Notes under the pieces: model-generated
Databases searched by the model: none
Seen by the model: only the letters and a program-made list of their open reading frames with translations
What the model was told of the DNA's origin: nothing
Part shown: positions 34,332 through 42,048 of the stretch, piece after piece
How positions within the stretch are numbered: position 1 is the stretch's first letter
Layout of the letters: every line of letters begins with the position of its first letter
From: Rhodanobacter denitrificans
Lineage (GTDB): Bacteria; Pseudomonadota; Gammaproteobacteria; Xanthomonadales; Rhodanobacteraceae
Direction of reading: 5' to 3'
Length of the DNA stretch: 42,048 bases
Assembly: GCA_003241385.1 (NCBI GenBank)
Contig: QFPO01000026.1
Span: 1 to 42,048, forward strand
Position numbers and translations under genes: made by a program

Positions 34332-36695
34332 TCAGTAGGTCGCCCGCAGGGTCAGACCCGAGAACGTCGAGTAGGCGTACACCATGATGTGGTACGTGCC
34401 GGCGGTCGGCGCGCTGATCGTGCAGGTCTCGGTATTGCCGCTGGCCCACGAGCGGCAGGTGTAGCTCGAGGTCGTCGGCGCGGTGCCCTGTCGCACGTAG
34501 AGATCGGCGTCGCCGCTGCCGCCGCTGGTCGTGACGACGAGGCTGGAGACGCCGGACGGCACGGTGATCGTGTAGCGCACCGCGTTGCCCTGCGTCGCGG
34601 CGAGGCCCGACACCGGCACGCCGTTCTGCAGCACGTTGCCGCCGCTGCCGGCGGTGTAGCTGCCGACCAGGCTGACGCCCGAGAACGCCGAGTAGCCGCG
34701 CACCGTCACGTAGTAGGTGCCGGCCTGCACGTTGCTGATGTTGCAGGTCTCGTTGTTGCCGTTGAGGTACGGCCGGCAGTCGTACGTGCCGGAAGTCGTC
34801 CCCGGTGCGCTGCCGTAGCGGACGTACAGATCGGCATCGCCGCTGCCGCCGGAGATCTGGAAGCTCAGACCGGTGGCACCGGACGGCACGACCAGCGTGT
34901 AGGTCAGCGCCTGCCCGGCCGAGCCGGACAGACCGGTCACCGGCACGCCGTTCTGCAGCACGCTGCCACCACCCCCGCTGCTGACGGTCACCGACTGGCT
35001 GCGCGTATGCGTGGCGCCGTCGTCGTCGGTCACGGTCAGGTTGACGGTATAGGTGCCCGCGGAGGCGTAGGTGCGGCTCGGATTGGCCGCCGTCGACGTA
35101 CCGCCGTCACCGAACGTCCACGAGCGGCCGACGATGCTGCCGTCGCTGTCGGTCGAGGTGTCGGTGAACTGCACGGTCAGGCCGCTGACGGTGTAGGTGA
35201 AGTTGGCGACCGGCGCTGCGTTGGAGCCGCCGCCCATGTCGTTGGCGACCGCCTGCAGCGTGGCCTGCGCATTGATCAGACCGAGGCCGCAGCCGCCCGA
35301 GCACGAGCCCGGGATCGCCCGCACGTTGTTCTTGATGTAGTTCTCGGCCTGGGTGACCGTCAGCGCCGGATTCTTCGAGAACACCAGTGCGCCGAGGCCG
35401 GCCACGTGCGGTGCCGCCATCGAGGTGCCCTGATACCAGGCGTAGGCTTCGCTGCCCTGCGTCGTGGTGCCGGTATTGAGCGTCGAGAGGATGCCGGCAT
35501 TGGTGCCGCCCTGGCCGCCCGGTGCGGACACCGTGATGCCGGCGCCGTAGTTGGAGTACGAGGCGCGGCTGCCCGAGCGGTTCAGCGCGGCCACCGCGAT
35601 CACGTTGGCGCAGTTGGCCGGCGAGGCGTTGGAGACATTGGTGTTGTCGTTGCCGGCCGCGACGACGACGATCGCGCCGTTGCTGCGCGCGGTGTTGACC
35701 GCGGCCTGGAACGAGCCGCACGAACCGCCGCCGCCGAGGCTGAGGTTCAGCACCTTGGCCGGATTGGCGTTGGCCGGCACGCCGCTGACCGAACCGCCCG
35801 AGGCCCAGACCATCGCGTCGACGATGTCGGACGTGGAGCCGCCGCACTTGCCGAGCACGCGCACCGGTACGACCTTGGCACCGAACGCGACGCCGGCGAC
35901 ACCCTTGGCGTTGTTGGTGGCCGCGGCCACCGTACCGGCGACGTGGGTGCCGTGCCAGCTCGAGTTGGACGCCGGATAACCGATGCCGCACTCGTTGCTG
36001 CCGTACCAGTCGCCTTCGTCGTTCGGATTGCTGTCGCGGCCGTTGCCGTCGCGCGCAGTCGTCGAGCTGGAGATGAAGTCGTAGCCGCCGACCGTCTGGC
36101 CGGACAGGTCGCTGTGCGGCGTGATGCCGGTGTCGATCACCGCGACGTTGACGCCGGTGCCGGTGGCGATGTCCCAGGCGCCCGGCGCGTTGATGCCGGC
36201 GGTGGCCTCCCACAGGTCCCATTGGCCGGACCAGTTGGTGTCGTTCGGCGTCAGCGCGACCTGCATCAGGCGATCGGGCTCGACGTAGGCGACGGCCGGA
36301 TTGCGCGCGAACGCGATCATGACCTCGCGCGCCAGATCGTCGGCGCGGGTCAGGCGCGTGCGCGAACCGTCGATCTGGATCAGTTCCGCACCGGTCGCCA
36401 GCGTGCGCACGTGCGCGATCTGCAGACCGGTCATCGCGGCGACGCGCTCGAAGTCGGCCTGGCGCGACAGCGCCGATCCGCTTTCGGCGGTGCCTTCCGC
36501 ATATGTCACGATGAAACGCGACTCGCTGCCGGGCGCGTCGGCGACCGCGAAATTCGCACGATCGGCGTACAGGGCGATCTCCTCGGCCGTGATCTTCACC
36601 GCCGCCTGGGCGATGCCGCCGGCAGCCGCGAGCGTCATGCAGGCGGCCGCGAGCGCGGTGCGGGAAATGCCAATGCTTGTCTTCGACTTCCTCAT
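34332..36695 (-). CDS. Secreted subtilisin-like protease (S8) with PKD and two PPC domains
   Basis: 787 aa. The start MRKSKTSIGISRTALAAACM has GAGG nine bases upstream and a signal peptide ending near residue 32. Residues 40-145 form an I9-type propeptide (RFIVTYAEGT, YVEPDRLMQ). The catalytic domain holds Asp188 (VAVIDTGI), His248 (WHGTHVAG), oxyanion Asn349 (VAAGND) and Ser425 (GTSMAAPHVAG). A PKD domain covers about 493-573 (FTDTSTDSDGSI, WTFGDGG). Two PPC domains follow (about 578-680 and 685-787), each beginning VLQNGVPV and carrying GGSGDADLYVR and a Cys pair. The PPC domains are usually cleaved after secretion. Related to lytic and keratinolytic exoproteases of Lysobacter/Xanthomonas. 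Single gene, ends at a strong terminator. Confidence 0.95.
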   Translation of the reverse strand: MRKSKTSIGISRTALAAACMTLAAAGGIAQAAVKITAEEIALYADRANFAVADAPGSESRFIVTYAEGTAESGSALSRQADFERVAAMTGLQIAHVRTLATGAELIQIDGSRTRLTRADDLAREVMIAFARNPAVAYVEPDRLMQVALTPNDTNWSGQWDLWEATAGINAPGAWDIATGTGVNVAVIDTGITPHSDLSGQTVGGYDFISSSTTARDGNGRDSNPNDEGDWYGSNECGIGYPASNSSWHGTHVAGTVAAATNNAKGVAGVAFGAKVVPVRVLGKCGGSTSDIVDAMVWASGGSVSGVPANANPAKVLNLSLGGGGSCGSFQAAVNTARSNGAIVVVAAGNDNTNVSNASPANCANVIAVAALNRSGSRASYSNYGAGITVSAPGGQGGTNAGILSTLNTGTTTQGSEAYAWYQGTSMAAPHVAGLGALVFSKNPALTVTQAENYIKNNVRAIPGSCSGGCGLGLINAQATLQAVANDMGGGSNAAPVANFTYTVSGLTVQFTDTSTDSDGSIVGRSWTFGDGGTSTAANPSRTYASAGTYTVNLTVTDDDGATHTRSQSVTVSSGGGGSVLQNGVPVTGLSGSAGQALTYTLVVPSGATGLSFQISGGSGDADLYVRYGSAPGTTSGTYDCRPYLNGNNETCNISNVQAGTYYVTVRGYSAFSGVSLVGSYTAGSGGNVLQNGVPVSGLAATQGNAVRYTITVPSGVSSLVVTTSGGSGDADLYVRQGTAPTTSSYTCRSWASGNTETCTISAPTAGTYHIMVYAYSTFSGLTLRATY

Positions 36696-37351
36696 CAGTT
36701 GAATCCTCACCATGTTTGGAATCCAAGAGAGCCGCTCGGCGGCTCCGTCATGAGGCTCCGTCCACCCCGCAGTCGCATCCACGGCCCGGCCACGCCCCCT
36801 ATCCCAATCGTGGCCTGCCGGTGTTGCTGCGACGAAAGCGGTCACCCCGCGCCGCTTCCTGCCCCTAGTCTCCTACTCCGTACGGTCGTGGATGGAGCGA
36901 AGGTAGCGTGGGGTCCGGGCACCGGATGCGAACTGGTTCAAACTTGTCGATTCATGCGAGCGCCGCGCGAAATCGGCACGAATCTCGCAGTGCAGCGGCA
37001 CTCGGCACGTTCAGGAACGCATGCACGGCATATCACTGCGGCGCGCGATCGTGCTCGCGACGCAACACCACCGGACGCCGAACGGCGCAGCACATCGGAA
37101 TGCGACATCGCGCGATCGGCCTCGACGAGCGTCGGCCGCATGGCCGTGCTCGGCCGTTCCTGCCGCAAGCGTCACATCGAAAAGCGAGCGCGCTGCCGTT
37201 CGCGACGGGCAGTCATCCCGAGCACGCGACGGCTCTCGCCGGGCACCCCGACCTGGGGCGTGATGCGATGAGAACGTCGAAGCGAGCCGGTCAGCAACGA
37301 ATCAATGCGCGTGGCACGCGGCGCGAAGCGTTGCGCGCCGCGAAGGATGCG
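36696..37351. other. Long intergenic region upstream of the subtilisin gene
   Basis: About 650 bp without a supported gene; open frames here have no ribosome-binding site and no recognisable product. It must include the subtilisin promoter. A hairpin GAGCCGC-TCG-GCGGCTC lies at 36729-36745, 34 bases before the subtilisin ATG, in what would be its leader. A second one at 37317-37342 follows dadA. Confidence 0.5.
37317..37342. terminator. Hairpin after the dadA-like gene
   Basis: Perfect 9-bp arms CGCGGCGCG and CGCGCCGCG around 8 bases, starting 10 bases past the stop codon on the minus strand. No T-run follows, so termination is likely but not certain. Confidence 0.4.
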
Positions 37352-38605
37352 CTACGAAAATCGCGCCGGCGAAAACGGCGCCAGATCGAACGACGGCGCG
37401 CGGCCGCTCAACAGCTCGGCGATCAGCTGACCGGTCACCGCCGACAGCGTGACGCCGAGCATGCCGTGCCCGGTCGCGAGCGTCAGATTGTCCAGACCGG
37501 GTGCGCGGCCGAGGATCGGCTGGTCGTCCGGCGTCATCGGCCGCCAGCCGTACCAGGTCTGCTCGGCCACGGGGCCTTCGGGCTCGCGCAGATACTCGGC
37601 TGCGCCGCGGCGCAGCGCGTCGAGCCGTATGCGGTTGAGCCGTGCGTCGTAGCCGGAGAACTCCATCGTGCTGCCGAGCCGGTAGCCGCTGCTCCACGCG
37701 GTCACGCAGACGCTGCGTTCGCGCAGCACCATCGGCAGCGTCGGACACAGCGCCGGACGCGCATAGGTGATCGAGTAGCCCTTGCCGGGCTGGATCGGCA
37801 GACGCAGCCCGAGCTGGCGCGCCAGCAGCGGCGACCACGCCCCGAGCGCGAGCACGACCTCGCGACCGGTGTGATCGCCGCGCGTCGTGCGCACGCGTCC
37901 GACGCGGCGGCCGTCGCGCTCGATCGACTCGATGCGCGCATCGGTCTCGATGACGCCGCCGGCCCCGCGCACGATGCGCGCGAGCTCGGCGACGTAGCGA
38001 TCGGGGCGCAGATGCGCGTCGGCCGGATGGCGGTAGCCGCCGGCCAGGCCGGGCAGCAGCGCCGGCTCGCAGCGCGCGAGCGCAGCGCGGTCGAGCCGCT
38101 CGACCGGCACGCCGACCGCGCCGAGCGATTCGATCAGCCAGGCCGAGGCCTCGAACGCGGCCGCGTCGCGGTAGACGTAGAGCGTGCCGTCGTGGCGGTA
38201 CTCGCAATCGAGTCCCTGCTCGCGCACGAGTCCGGCGATCAGCTCGCACGAGCGCAGCAGCAGCGGTGCCTTCAGCGCGGTGCCGCGGCGGAAGTCGTCC
38301 CAGTTGCAGCGGCCGGCGAAACCGAACAGCCAGCGCAGCAGCGCCGGGTCCAGGCGCGGCCGGATCCTCAGCGGCGCGTCGGGCTTGAACAGCCACTTCA
38401 GCGCGGTACCGACCAGGCCCGGCATCGGCAGCGGCGGCGCATGGCTCGGCGTCAGCGTGCCGCAGTTGCCGTGCGAGGCGCCATGACCGGGCTGGCCCTG
38501 CTCGAGCACGGTGACGCTGCGCCCCTCGCCGAGCAGATACCACGCGCAGGCCAGGCCGATCACGCCGCCGCCGAGGATCAGCACGTCGTCGCCGGCGTTC
38601 GCCAT
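37352..38605 (-). CDS. D-amino-acid dehydrogenase-like flavoprotein (DadA type)
   Basis: 417 aa. FAD-dependent DAO-family oxidoreductase: GGGVIG dinucleotide-binding motif at 12-17 (VLILGGGVIGLACAWYL), TLTPSHAPPLPMPG near 50-63 and the C-terminal TLATGHGMLGVTLSAVTGQLIAELLSG with the family GHG. DadA oxidatively deaminates D-alanine and other D-amino acids and passes electrons to the membrane quinone pool. It follows the S12 hydrolase gene by only six bases, so it is probably co-transcribed with it. Not called dadA outright because the standard dadAX (racemase) neighbourhood is absent. Confidence 0.88.
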   Translation of the reverse strand: MANAGDDVLILGGGVIGLACAWYLLGEGRSVTVLEQGQPGHGASHGNCGTLTPSHAPPLPMPGLVGTALKWLFKPDAPLRIRPRLDPALLRWLFGFAGRCNWDDFRRGTALKAPLLLRSCELIAGLVREQGLDCEYRHDGTLYVYRDAAAFEASAWLIESLGAVGVPVERLDRAALARCEPALLPGLAGGYRHPADAHLRPDRYVAELARIVRGAGGVIETDARIESIERDGRRVGRVRTTRGDHTGREVVLALGAWSPLLARQLGLRLPIQPGKGYSITYARPALCPTLPMVLRERSVCVTAWSSGYRLGSTMEFSGYDARLNRIRLDALRRGAAEYLREPEGPVAEQTWYGWRPMTPDDQPILGRAPGLDNLTLATGHGMLGVTLSAVTGQLIAELLSGRAPSFDLAPFSPARFS

Positions 38606-38611
38606 CGTGCG

Positions 38612-40681
38612 TCAGGCCAGCGCCAGCGGCGCCAGCAACACCTTCCAGTGCACGAGCAGCAGCACCAGCGCGACCATCGCGACGACGACCAGCAGATGGC
38701 GCAGCTTGCGGCCGAGGCTCCAGGTGCGCGCGCGCAGCGCCACCGGCAGGCCGAGCGCGGCCAGCACGCTGAGCAGCGCGGCGAGGTAGGCCAGTACCAC
38801 CGCGATGCGGATCGGCAGAGTCGGATAGGCGCGGATCGCCTGCTCGCCGAGCGCCTGCAGCGAGACCAGCGCGACCACCGCGCCCGCGAAGCACGCCAGC
38901 CAGGCCAGCGCGGCCAGGTTGACCAGCACCGCGCTACCGCGTCCGGATCGCGCCAGGCTGCGCTGCGGCCGGCCGGCGCGGCGCCAGCTCGCCAGCAGCA
39001 CGCCCAGGCTCAGCAGCGCGACCACGGCGGCCGCGACGGCCAGTGCGTCGGGCGTCGCGAGCACACCGACGCGCTGCGAGACCGTGTGGCCGTAGGGATT
39101 CGCATAGCCGGTCACGCGGCCCTCGGCATCGCGCAGGAACGCGATCCGCTGACCGTCCTCGACCGAACGGAACACGTCCTCGCCGTCGGCGACGTAGCGG
39201 CGCGCACGCTCGCCGCTGCCGACGACGAGATAGCCCTCGTCGGTCACGCGCACCTCGTCGGCATCGGTCAGCAGCAGCTTCTCGAGCGTGGTGTGCGCGC
39301 GCCGCTCGTCGATGTAGCGGCCGGCGTAGCGTTCGGCCTGTGCCGCGAAACCCGGCGGCGGCAGCGGTGCCGGTGCCGGTGCGGCGTCCTCGACCAGACG
39401 CGCCAGGATCTGCGGCGGCAGCTCGCGGACCAGGCGCCGGCCGGTGTCGGTATTGACCGCGACGAACACGCCGACGCCGGCGTCGGGCAGCACGACCATC
39501 GACGCGAACGCGAACAGCGTGGCGCCGTCGTGCTCGAGGCTCTCGTAGCGGCCGTACGGGCGCCGGAAGAAGCCGTGCGCGATGCCGCCGACGCCTTCGG
39601 CATTGCGGAAGTCGACCTGGCTCATCGTCCGGAACGTGGCCGGGGCCAGGATCGTCGCGCCGTCGAGCGTGCCGCCGCCGATCAGCATGCGCATGTAGCG
39701 CGCCATGTCGGCCGCGCTGGCCGATCCGGCACCGGCGCCGCCGCCGTGGCTGATGTACTCGAACGGCTTGGCCGTGTAGCCGCCGCCGCTGCGCTCGAAG
39801 CCCTTCGTCCACAGTGGCAGCAGCGCTTCGGGCGCGGCGCGCGGATCGGCCGCCGGCAGCGGCTCGCGGAACGTCGCGTGGCGCATGCCGAGCGGCTCGA
39901 GGATCGCGCGCTCGATCTGCCGTTCGAAGGTCTGGCCGGCGACGTTGGCGACCAGCTCGCCGAGCAGCGCGACCGAGTAGTTCGAATAGACCGCGTACTG
40001 CTCCGGCGCACGGACCCGGCGCGGCCGCCAGGTTCTGAGGTACTCGCGGACCGGCAGCACCTGATCGGGCGCGAACGCGAACAGATGGCCGAATACGCTG
40101 TCCTCGAAGCCGGCCGTGTGCTCCATCAGATGGCGCACGCGCACCGGCGCATAGCCGTCGTCGGGCAGCTGCAGCTCGGGCGGCAGGTAGCGGTTGGCTT
40201 CGGCGTCGAGGTCGAGCCGGCCCTGCTCGACCAGCTGCATCGCGGCGATGTAGGTGAAGGTCTTGGAGATCGAGCCGAGCCGGAACAGCGTCGTGTCCGG
40301 ATCGACCGGGCGCGCCGGGTCGAATGCGGCCTGGCCGTAGCCACGCAGCAGGCGTACGCCGTCGCGGTCGACGACCGCCACGCTGACGCCGGCGATGCCG
40401 TCGCGGCGTCGGTACGCATCGACCAGGCCGTCGACGTAGGCCGCGAGCGCGTCCGTATCGGCCGCCGGCGGCGGCACCGGCATCTCAGCCGGATCGGTCG
40501 GAACGGACTCGGCCGGCGGCGCCTGCACCGGTTGCGGCGCCGGCTCGGCCGGCGTCTGCGCGACGGCGGCAGCGGCGCCGAGCAGGACCGCCGCGAGCGC
40601 GAGCAGACCGCGCCGGCACGCGCCGGCGGCGGTCCGCGGCTGTACGCTGCGTGGGAGACCGGCAACCGAACTGGCCCGCAT
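38612..40681 (-). CDS. Membrane-anchored S12-family serine hydrolase
   Basis: 689 aa. Signal peptide (LLALAAVLLGAAAAVAQ), then a Pro-rich linker (44-72) and a penicillin-binding-like hydrolase domain (about 78-430). The nucleophile is Ser137 with Lys140 (GSISK), the second motif Tyr232-Ser-Asn234 (YSN), and the third a His-Gly-Gly around 310 (YISHGGGAGAG). A C-terminal part holds about four or five membrane helices (VAAAVVALLSLGVLLASW, VLVNLAALAWLACFAGAVVALV and others). This is not a class C beta-lactamase: it is longer and membrane-anchored. Family members include D-aminopeptidases, DD-peptidases and esterases. Co-oriented with the adjacent DadA-like gene (gap 6 bases). GAGG precedes the ATG. 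Confidence 0.85.
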   Translation of the reverse strand: MRASSVAGLPRSVQPRTAAGACRRGLLALAAVLLGAAAAVAQTPAEPAPQPVQAPPAESVPTDPAEMPVPPPAADTDALAAYVDGLVDAYRRRDGIAGVSVAVVDRDGVRLLRGYGQAAFDPARPVDPDTTLFRLGSISKTFTYIAAMQLVEQGRLDLDAEANRYLPPELQLPDDGYAPVRVRHLMEHTAGFEDSVFGHLFAFAPDQVLPVREYLRTWRPRRVRAPEQYAVYSNYSVALLGELVANVAGQTFERQIERAILEPLGMRHATFREPLPAADPRAAPEALLPLWTKGFERSGGGYTAKPFEYISHGGGAGAGSASAADMARYMRMLIGGGTLDGATILAPATFRTMSQVDFRNAEGVGGIAHGFFRRPYGRYESLEHDGATLFAFASMVVLPDAGVGVFVAVNTDTGRRLVRELPPQILARLVEDAAPAPAPLPPPGFAAQAERYAGRYIDERRAHTTLEKLLLTDADEVRVTDEGYLVVGSGERARRYVADGEDVFRSVEDGQRIAFLRDAEGRVTGYANPYGHTVSQRVGVLATPDALAVAAAVVALLSLGVLLASWRRAGRPQRSLARSGRGSAVLVNLAALAWLACFAGAVVALVSLQALGEQAIRAYPTLPIRIAVVLAYLAALLSVLAALGLPVALRARTWSLGRKLRHLLVVVAMVALVLLLVHWKVLLAPLALA

Positions 40682-40786
40682 GACTGCGCCTCGCGACGAT
40701 CAAACCGCAAGCGTAGCGCATTCAGCTCGGCCTGCGTTTGGCATGGAGCGTGCTTCCTTTTTCGTCGTTCTCCAGGAGGCCGATCG

Positions 40787-41104
40787 ATGACCGTTCCCAC
40801 CCACGAATTGCTGCTTGCGCTGCGCGCGCCCAACTCCGGCTGGCTCGCCGCCGTCGTCTGCGCACTCGACGAGGCGATGCGCGACCCCGACTTCGGCGAG
40901 CCGCAGCGCGCGCTGCTGCGCCGCCTGCTCGAGGCCGAGACGATTCCCGCCGCCGTCGCCGATGCCGCGACCGCGCGCCTGCATGCGTTCGAGAAGGCCG
41001 TCCAGTCGCTGTACGATTCGATGCTCGATGCGATCCCCGCGGTCGAGACCGAGACCATCGTCGGACGTCCGAACCTGACAGTTTGCGGCGGTTCGGCTGC
41101 ATGA
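40787..41104 (+). CDS. Small protein of unknown function
   Basis: 105 aa. Supported by a near-perfect ribosome-binding site, AGGAGG seven bases before the ATG, and by being the only frame of useful length on its strand. It begins MTVPTHELLLALRAPNSGWLAAVVCALDEAMRD, is mostly helical and acidic (RRLLEAETIPAAVADAATARLHAFEKAVQSLYDSMLDAIPAVETET), and has no signal peptide, Cys pair or known motif. Not recognised. It is divergent from the S12 hydrolase gene and lies before the NlpC/P60 gene, with two hairpins in between. Confidence 0.65.
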   Translation: MTVPTHELLLALRAPNSGWLAAVVCALDEAMRDPDFGEPQRALLRRLLEAETIPAAVADAATARLHAFEKAVQSLYDSMLDAIPAVETETIVGRPNLTVCGGSAA

Positions 41105-41109
41105 CGCGC

Positions 41110-41132
41110 CGGCCCGCGCCAACCGCGGGCCG
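41110..41132. terminator. Hairpin after the small unknown gene
   Basis: CGGCCCGCG, five-base loop, CGCGGGCCG, six bases after the stop codon. A 9-bp GC-rich stem without a T-run, so termination is only possible. Confidence 0.35.
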
Positions 41133-41156
41133 CAGAGCGTGAAATCGATCACTTTC

Positions 41157-41188
41157 GCCGCAGGACCGCCGATACGCGGCCCTGCGGC
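41157..41188 (+). repeat. Hairpin in the leader of the NlpC/P60 gene
   Basis: GCCGCAGG (41157-41164) pairs with CCTGCGGC (41181-41188), and inside it CCGC with GCGG with one mismatch between them. It lies 31 bases before the chosen ATG and could influence translation or end upstream transcription. Confidence 0.4.
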
Positions 41189-41219
41189 GATTGACACGGC
41201 TGCGGCCGATCGCGACGGT

Positions 41220-41768
41220 ATGCCGATGCACGCCGCCTCGACGTTCTCATCGCCCTCCCCGGCCGGCCGCCTCGACGGCGGTCTGCGCCACGCGCGCTGG
41301 CTGCTGATCGGGCTGGTCCTGATGCTGGCCGCCTGTTCGTCCGGCGGCCGCCGCGAGGCGCCGCCGCCGCGCGCCGGCAGCGCCCATGCCGACGCCGCCA
41401 ATGCGGTGCTGTTCCGCGCGATCGCGCTGGTCGGCACGCCGTACCGCTACGGCGGCAACACGCCGCAGGGCGGCTTCGACTGCAGCGGTCTGGTCGGCTA
41501 CGTGTTCCGCGACGCGGCCGGGGTCGAGCTGCCGCGCAGTTCCAGGCAGATCGCCCAGCTCGGTGGCCGCACGCTCGGCCGCAACCGGCTGCAGGCCGGC
41601 GATCTGGTGTTCTTCGCGGCCGGCCGCGAGGTCAGCCACGTCGGCATCTACGTCGGCGAGCAGCGCTTCGTGCATGCGCCCAACAGCGGCGGCACGGTGC
41701 GCCTGGACAGCCTGAACGGCGCCTGGTGGCGCGAACACTTCGTCTACGGCAAGCGCGTGCTGGACTGA
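41220..41768 (+). CDS. NlpC/P60 peptidoglycan peptidase, predicted lipoprotein
   Basis: 182 aa from the ATG at 41220 (MPMHAAS), chosen so that the hydrophobic stretch and lipobox LAAC (Cys39) are near the N-terminus; a GTG start 81 bases upstream would give 209 aa but pushes the signal inward. NlpC/P60 catalytic domain: Cys88 (FDCSGLVGYVF), His140 (SHVGIYVG) and His152 (FVHAPNSGG). It cleaves the D-gamma-glutamyl-meso-DAP link (gamma-D-Glu-L-diamino acid endopeptidase type) in the cell wall, and would be tethered to a membrane as a lipoprotein. The C-terminus ends YGKRVLD. Confidence 0.92.
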   Translation: MPMHAASTFSSPSPAGRLDGGLRHARWLLIGLVLMLAACSSGGRREAPPPRAGSAHADAANAVLFRAIALVGTPYRYGGNTPQGGFDCSGLVGYVFRDAAGVELPRSSRQIAQLGGRTLGRNRLQAGDLVFFAAGREVSHVGIYVGEQRFVHAPNSGGTVRLDSLNGAWWREHFVYGKRVLD

Positions 41769-41949
41769 CGTCGCGGCGGGCCAGACGCTGTCACGGGGAT
41801 GGGACGTTGCGCGTCGGGGTGGGGACAATGGGGTGTTCTGTCGTCTGGGGGATTGCTCGTTTCTGATTCTGCTGCGTGGTGGCTTTTGCCATTGTGCGAT
41901 CTGAGGCGATTGAGCTTCGATCGCATCGGCGATCTCAGAAAAAGGCTCA
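41769..41949. other. Non-coding stretch after the NlpC/P60 gene
   Basis: About 180 bp, unusually GT-rich on the plus strand. TCTGAG (from 41897) and CTCAGA (41934-41939) flank an inner GCGAT-ATCGC hairpin. No gene is supported and no typical terminator is evident. Confidence 0.5.
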
Positions 41950-42048
41950 AGCAAGAGCTTCCGCTCGCTGCGCGAGCGGGTGACTTTTTTGCGGACCGCC
42001 ATCCCTGGCGTCCGCCCTTCGGGCCGTCGCTGACGCGACGTCAAGAAT
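41950..42048 (-). repeat. Dispersed intergenic hairpin repeat, copy C (cut by the window end)
   Basis: Reverse complement of copy A with about nine differences and a few A added before GTCACC. The core hairpin CCGCTCGC-TGC-GCGAGCGG is at 41961-41979. The unit runs into the last base of the window (ATTCTTGACGTCGCG on the minus strand), so this copy is not complete. Confidence 0.8.

Noticed and set aside
38612..40681. Class C beta-lactamase (antibiotic resistance)
   Set aside because: S-x-x-K and Y-S-N are present, but the protein is much longer, has membrane helices and is linked to a D-amino-acid dehydrogenase; the S12 family includes many non-lactamases.
36908..41104. A very long plus-strand open frame (about 1400 codons) antisense to dadA and the S12 hydrolase
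   Set aside because: It is the high-GC antisense shadow of the minus-strand genes: Arg/Ala/Gln/His-rich with no domain. Only its last 105 codons, which lie outside the minus-strand genes and start after AGGAGG, are kept as a separate gene.

Overview
The window is about 42 kb of very GC-rich, densely coding bacterial chromosome. It suggests a gammaproteobacterium of the order Lysobacterales (Xanthomonadales), Dokdonella/Rhodanobacteraceae-like. The reasons are the yicC-gmk and rph-rdgB-hemW neighbourhoods, a secreted protein with the DRIFANGFD-type motif that I remember as typical of this order, several secreted proteases and lipoproteins, and a dispersed hairpin repeat of a kind common in these genomes. 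The assignment is by recall, not by search. There is no rRNA, tRNA, CRISPR array, integrase or transposase. The two ends lie inside inverted copies of the same dispersed repeat, so the piece may be a whole draft contig that broke at repeats.

Layout. 1-3.5 kb: repeat copy A and a large secreted multidomain protein (GEVED and BACON-like modules). 3.5-10.3 kb, minus strand: the ABC-F ATPase Uup, the AMPylase SelO and an exported tricorn-type protease. 10.6-13.5 kb, plus strand: a protein methyltransferase coupled to a cysteine-cluster protein, an XRE-type regulator with an upstream palindrome, a mini PhnA/YjdM protein and a DUF808 membrane protein. 13.5-16.4 kb: an untranslated block with competing hairpins, an ArsR-type repressor/aldo-keto reductase operon behind a perfect 18+18 palindrome, a GNAT acetyltransferase and a ChaC-type cyclotransferase. 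16.4-19 kb: a simple repeat, repeat copy B, and a MoxR AAA ATPase/VWA pair. 19-22.2 kb: a Ser/Thr kinase with TPRs divergent from an ECF sigma factor.

22.3-29.9 kb: a housekeeping block, hemW with a CPXCG protein, then rdgB and rph, and divergently yicC and gmk. Three accessory genes (a secreted beta-rich protein, a glycosyltransferase and a collagen-like protein) sit between rdgB and hemW. 30-33 kb: the complete mlaFEDCB phospholipid transport operon. 33.3-34.1 kb: a prlF-yhaV toxin-antitoxin pair with an 18-bp palindromic operator. 34.3-36.7 kb: a secreted subtilisin with PKD and two PPC domains and a clear intrinsic terminator. 37.3-40.7 kb: a membrane-anchored S12 serine hydrolase followed by a DadA-like D-amino-acid dehydrogenase. 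40.8-41.8 kb: a small unknown protein and an NlpC/P60 lipoprotein, then repeat copy C.

The most interesting points are: the kinase/sigma pair, where sigma region 2 lacks the usual acidic patch and the two divergent promoters look alike; the collagen-like/glycosyltransferase islet that splits rdgB from hemW; the predicted leaderless arsR-aldo/keto reductase promoter with its operator; the S12 hydrolase-DadA pair; and the mutually exclusive hairpins near 13.7 kb.
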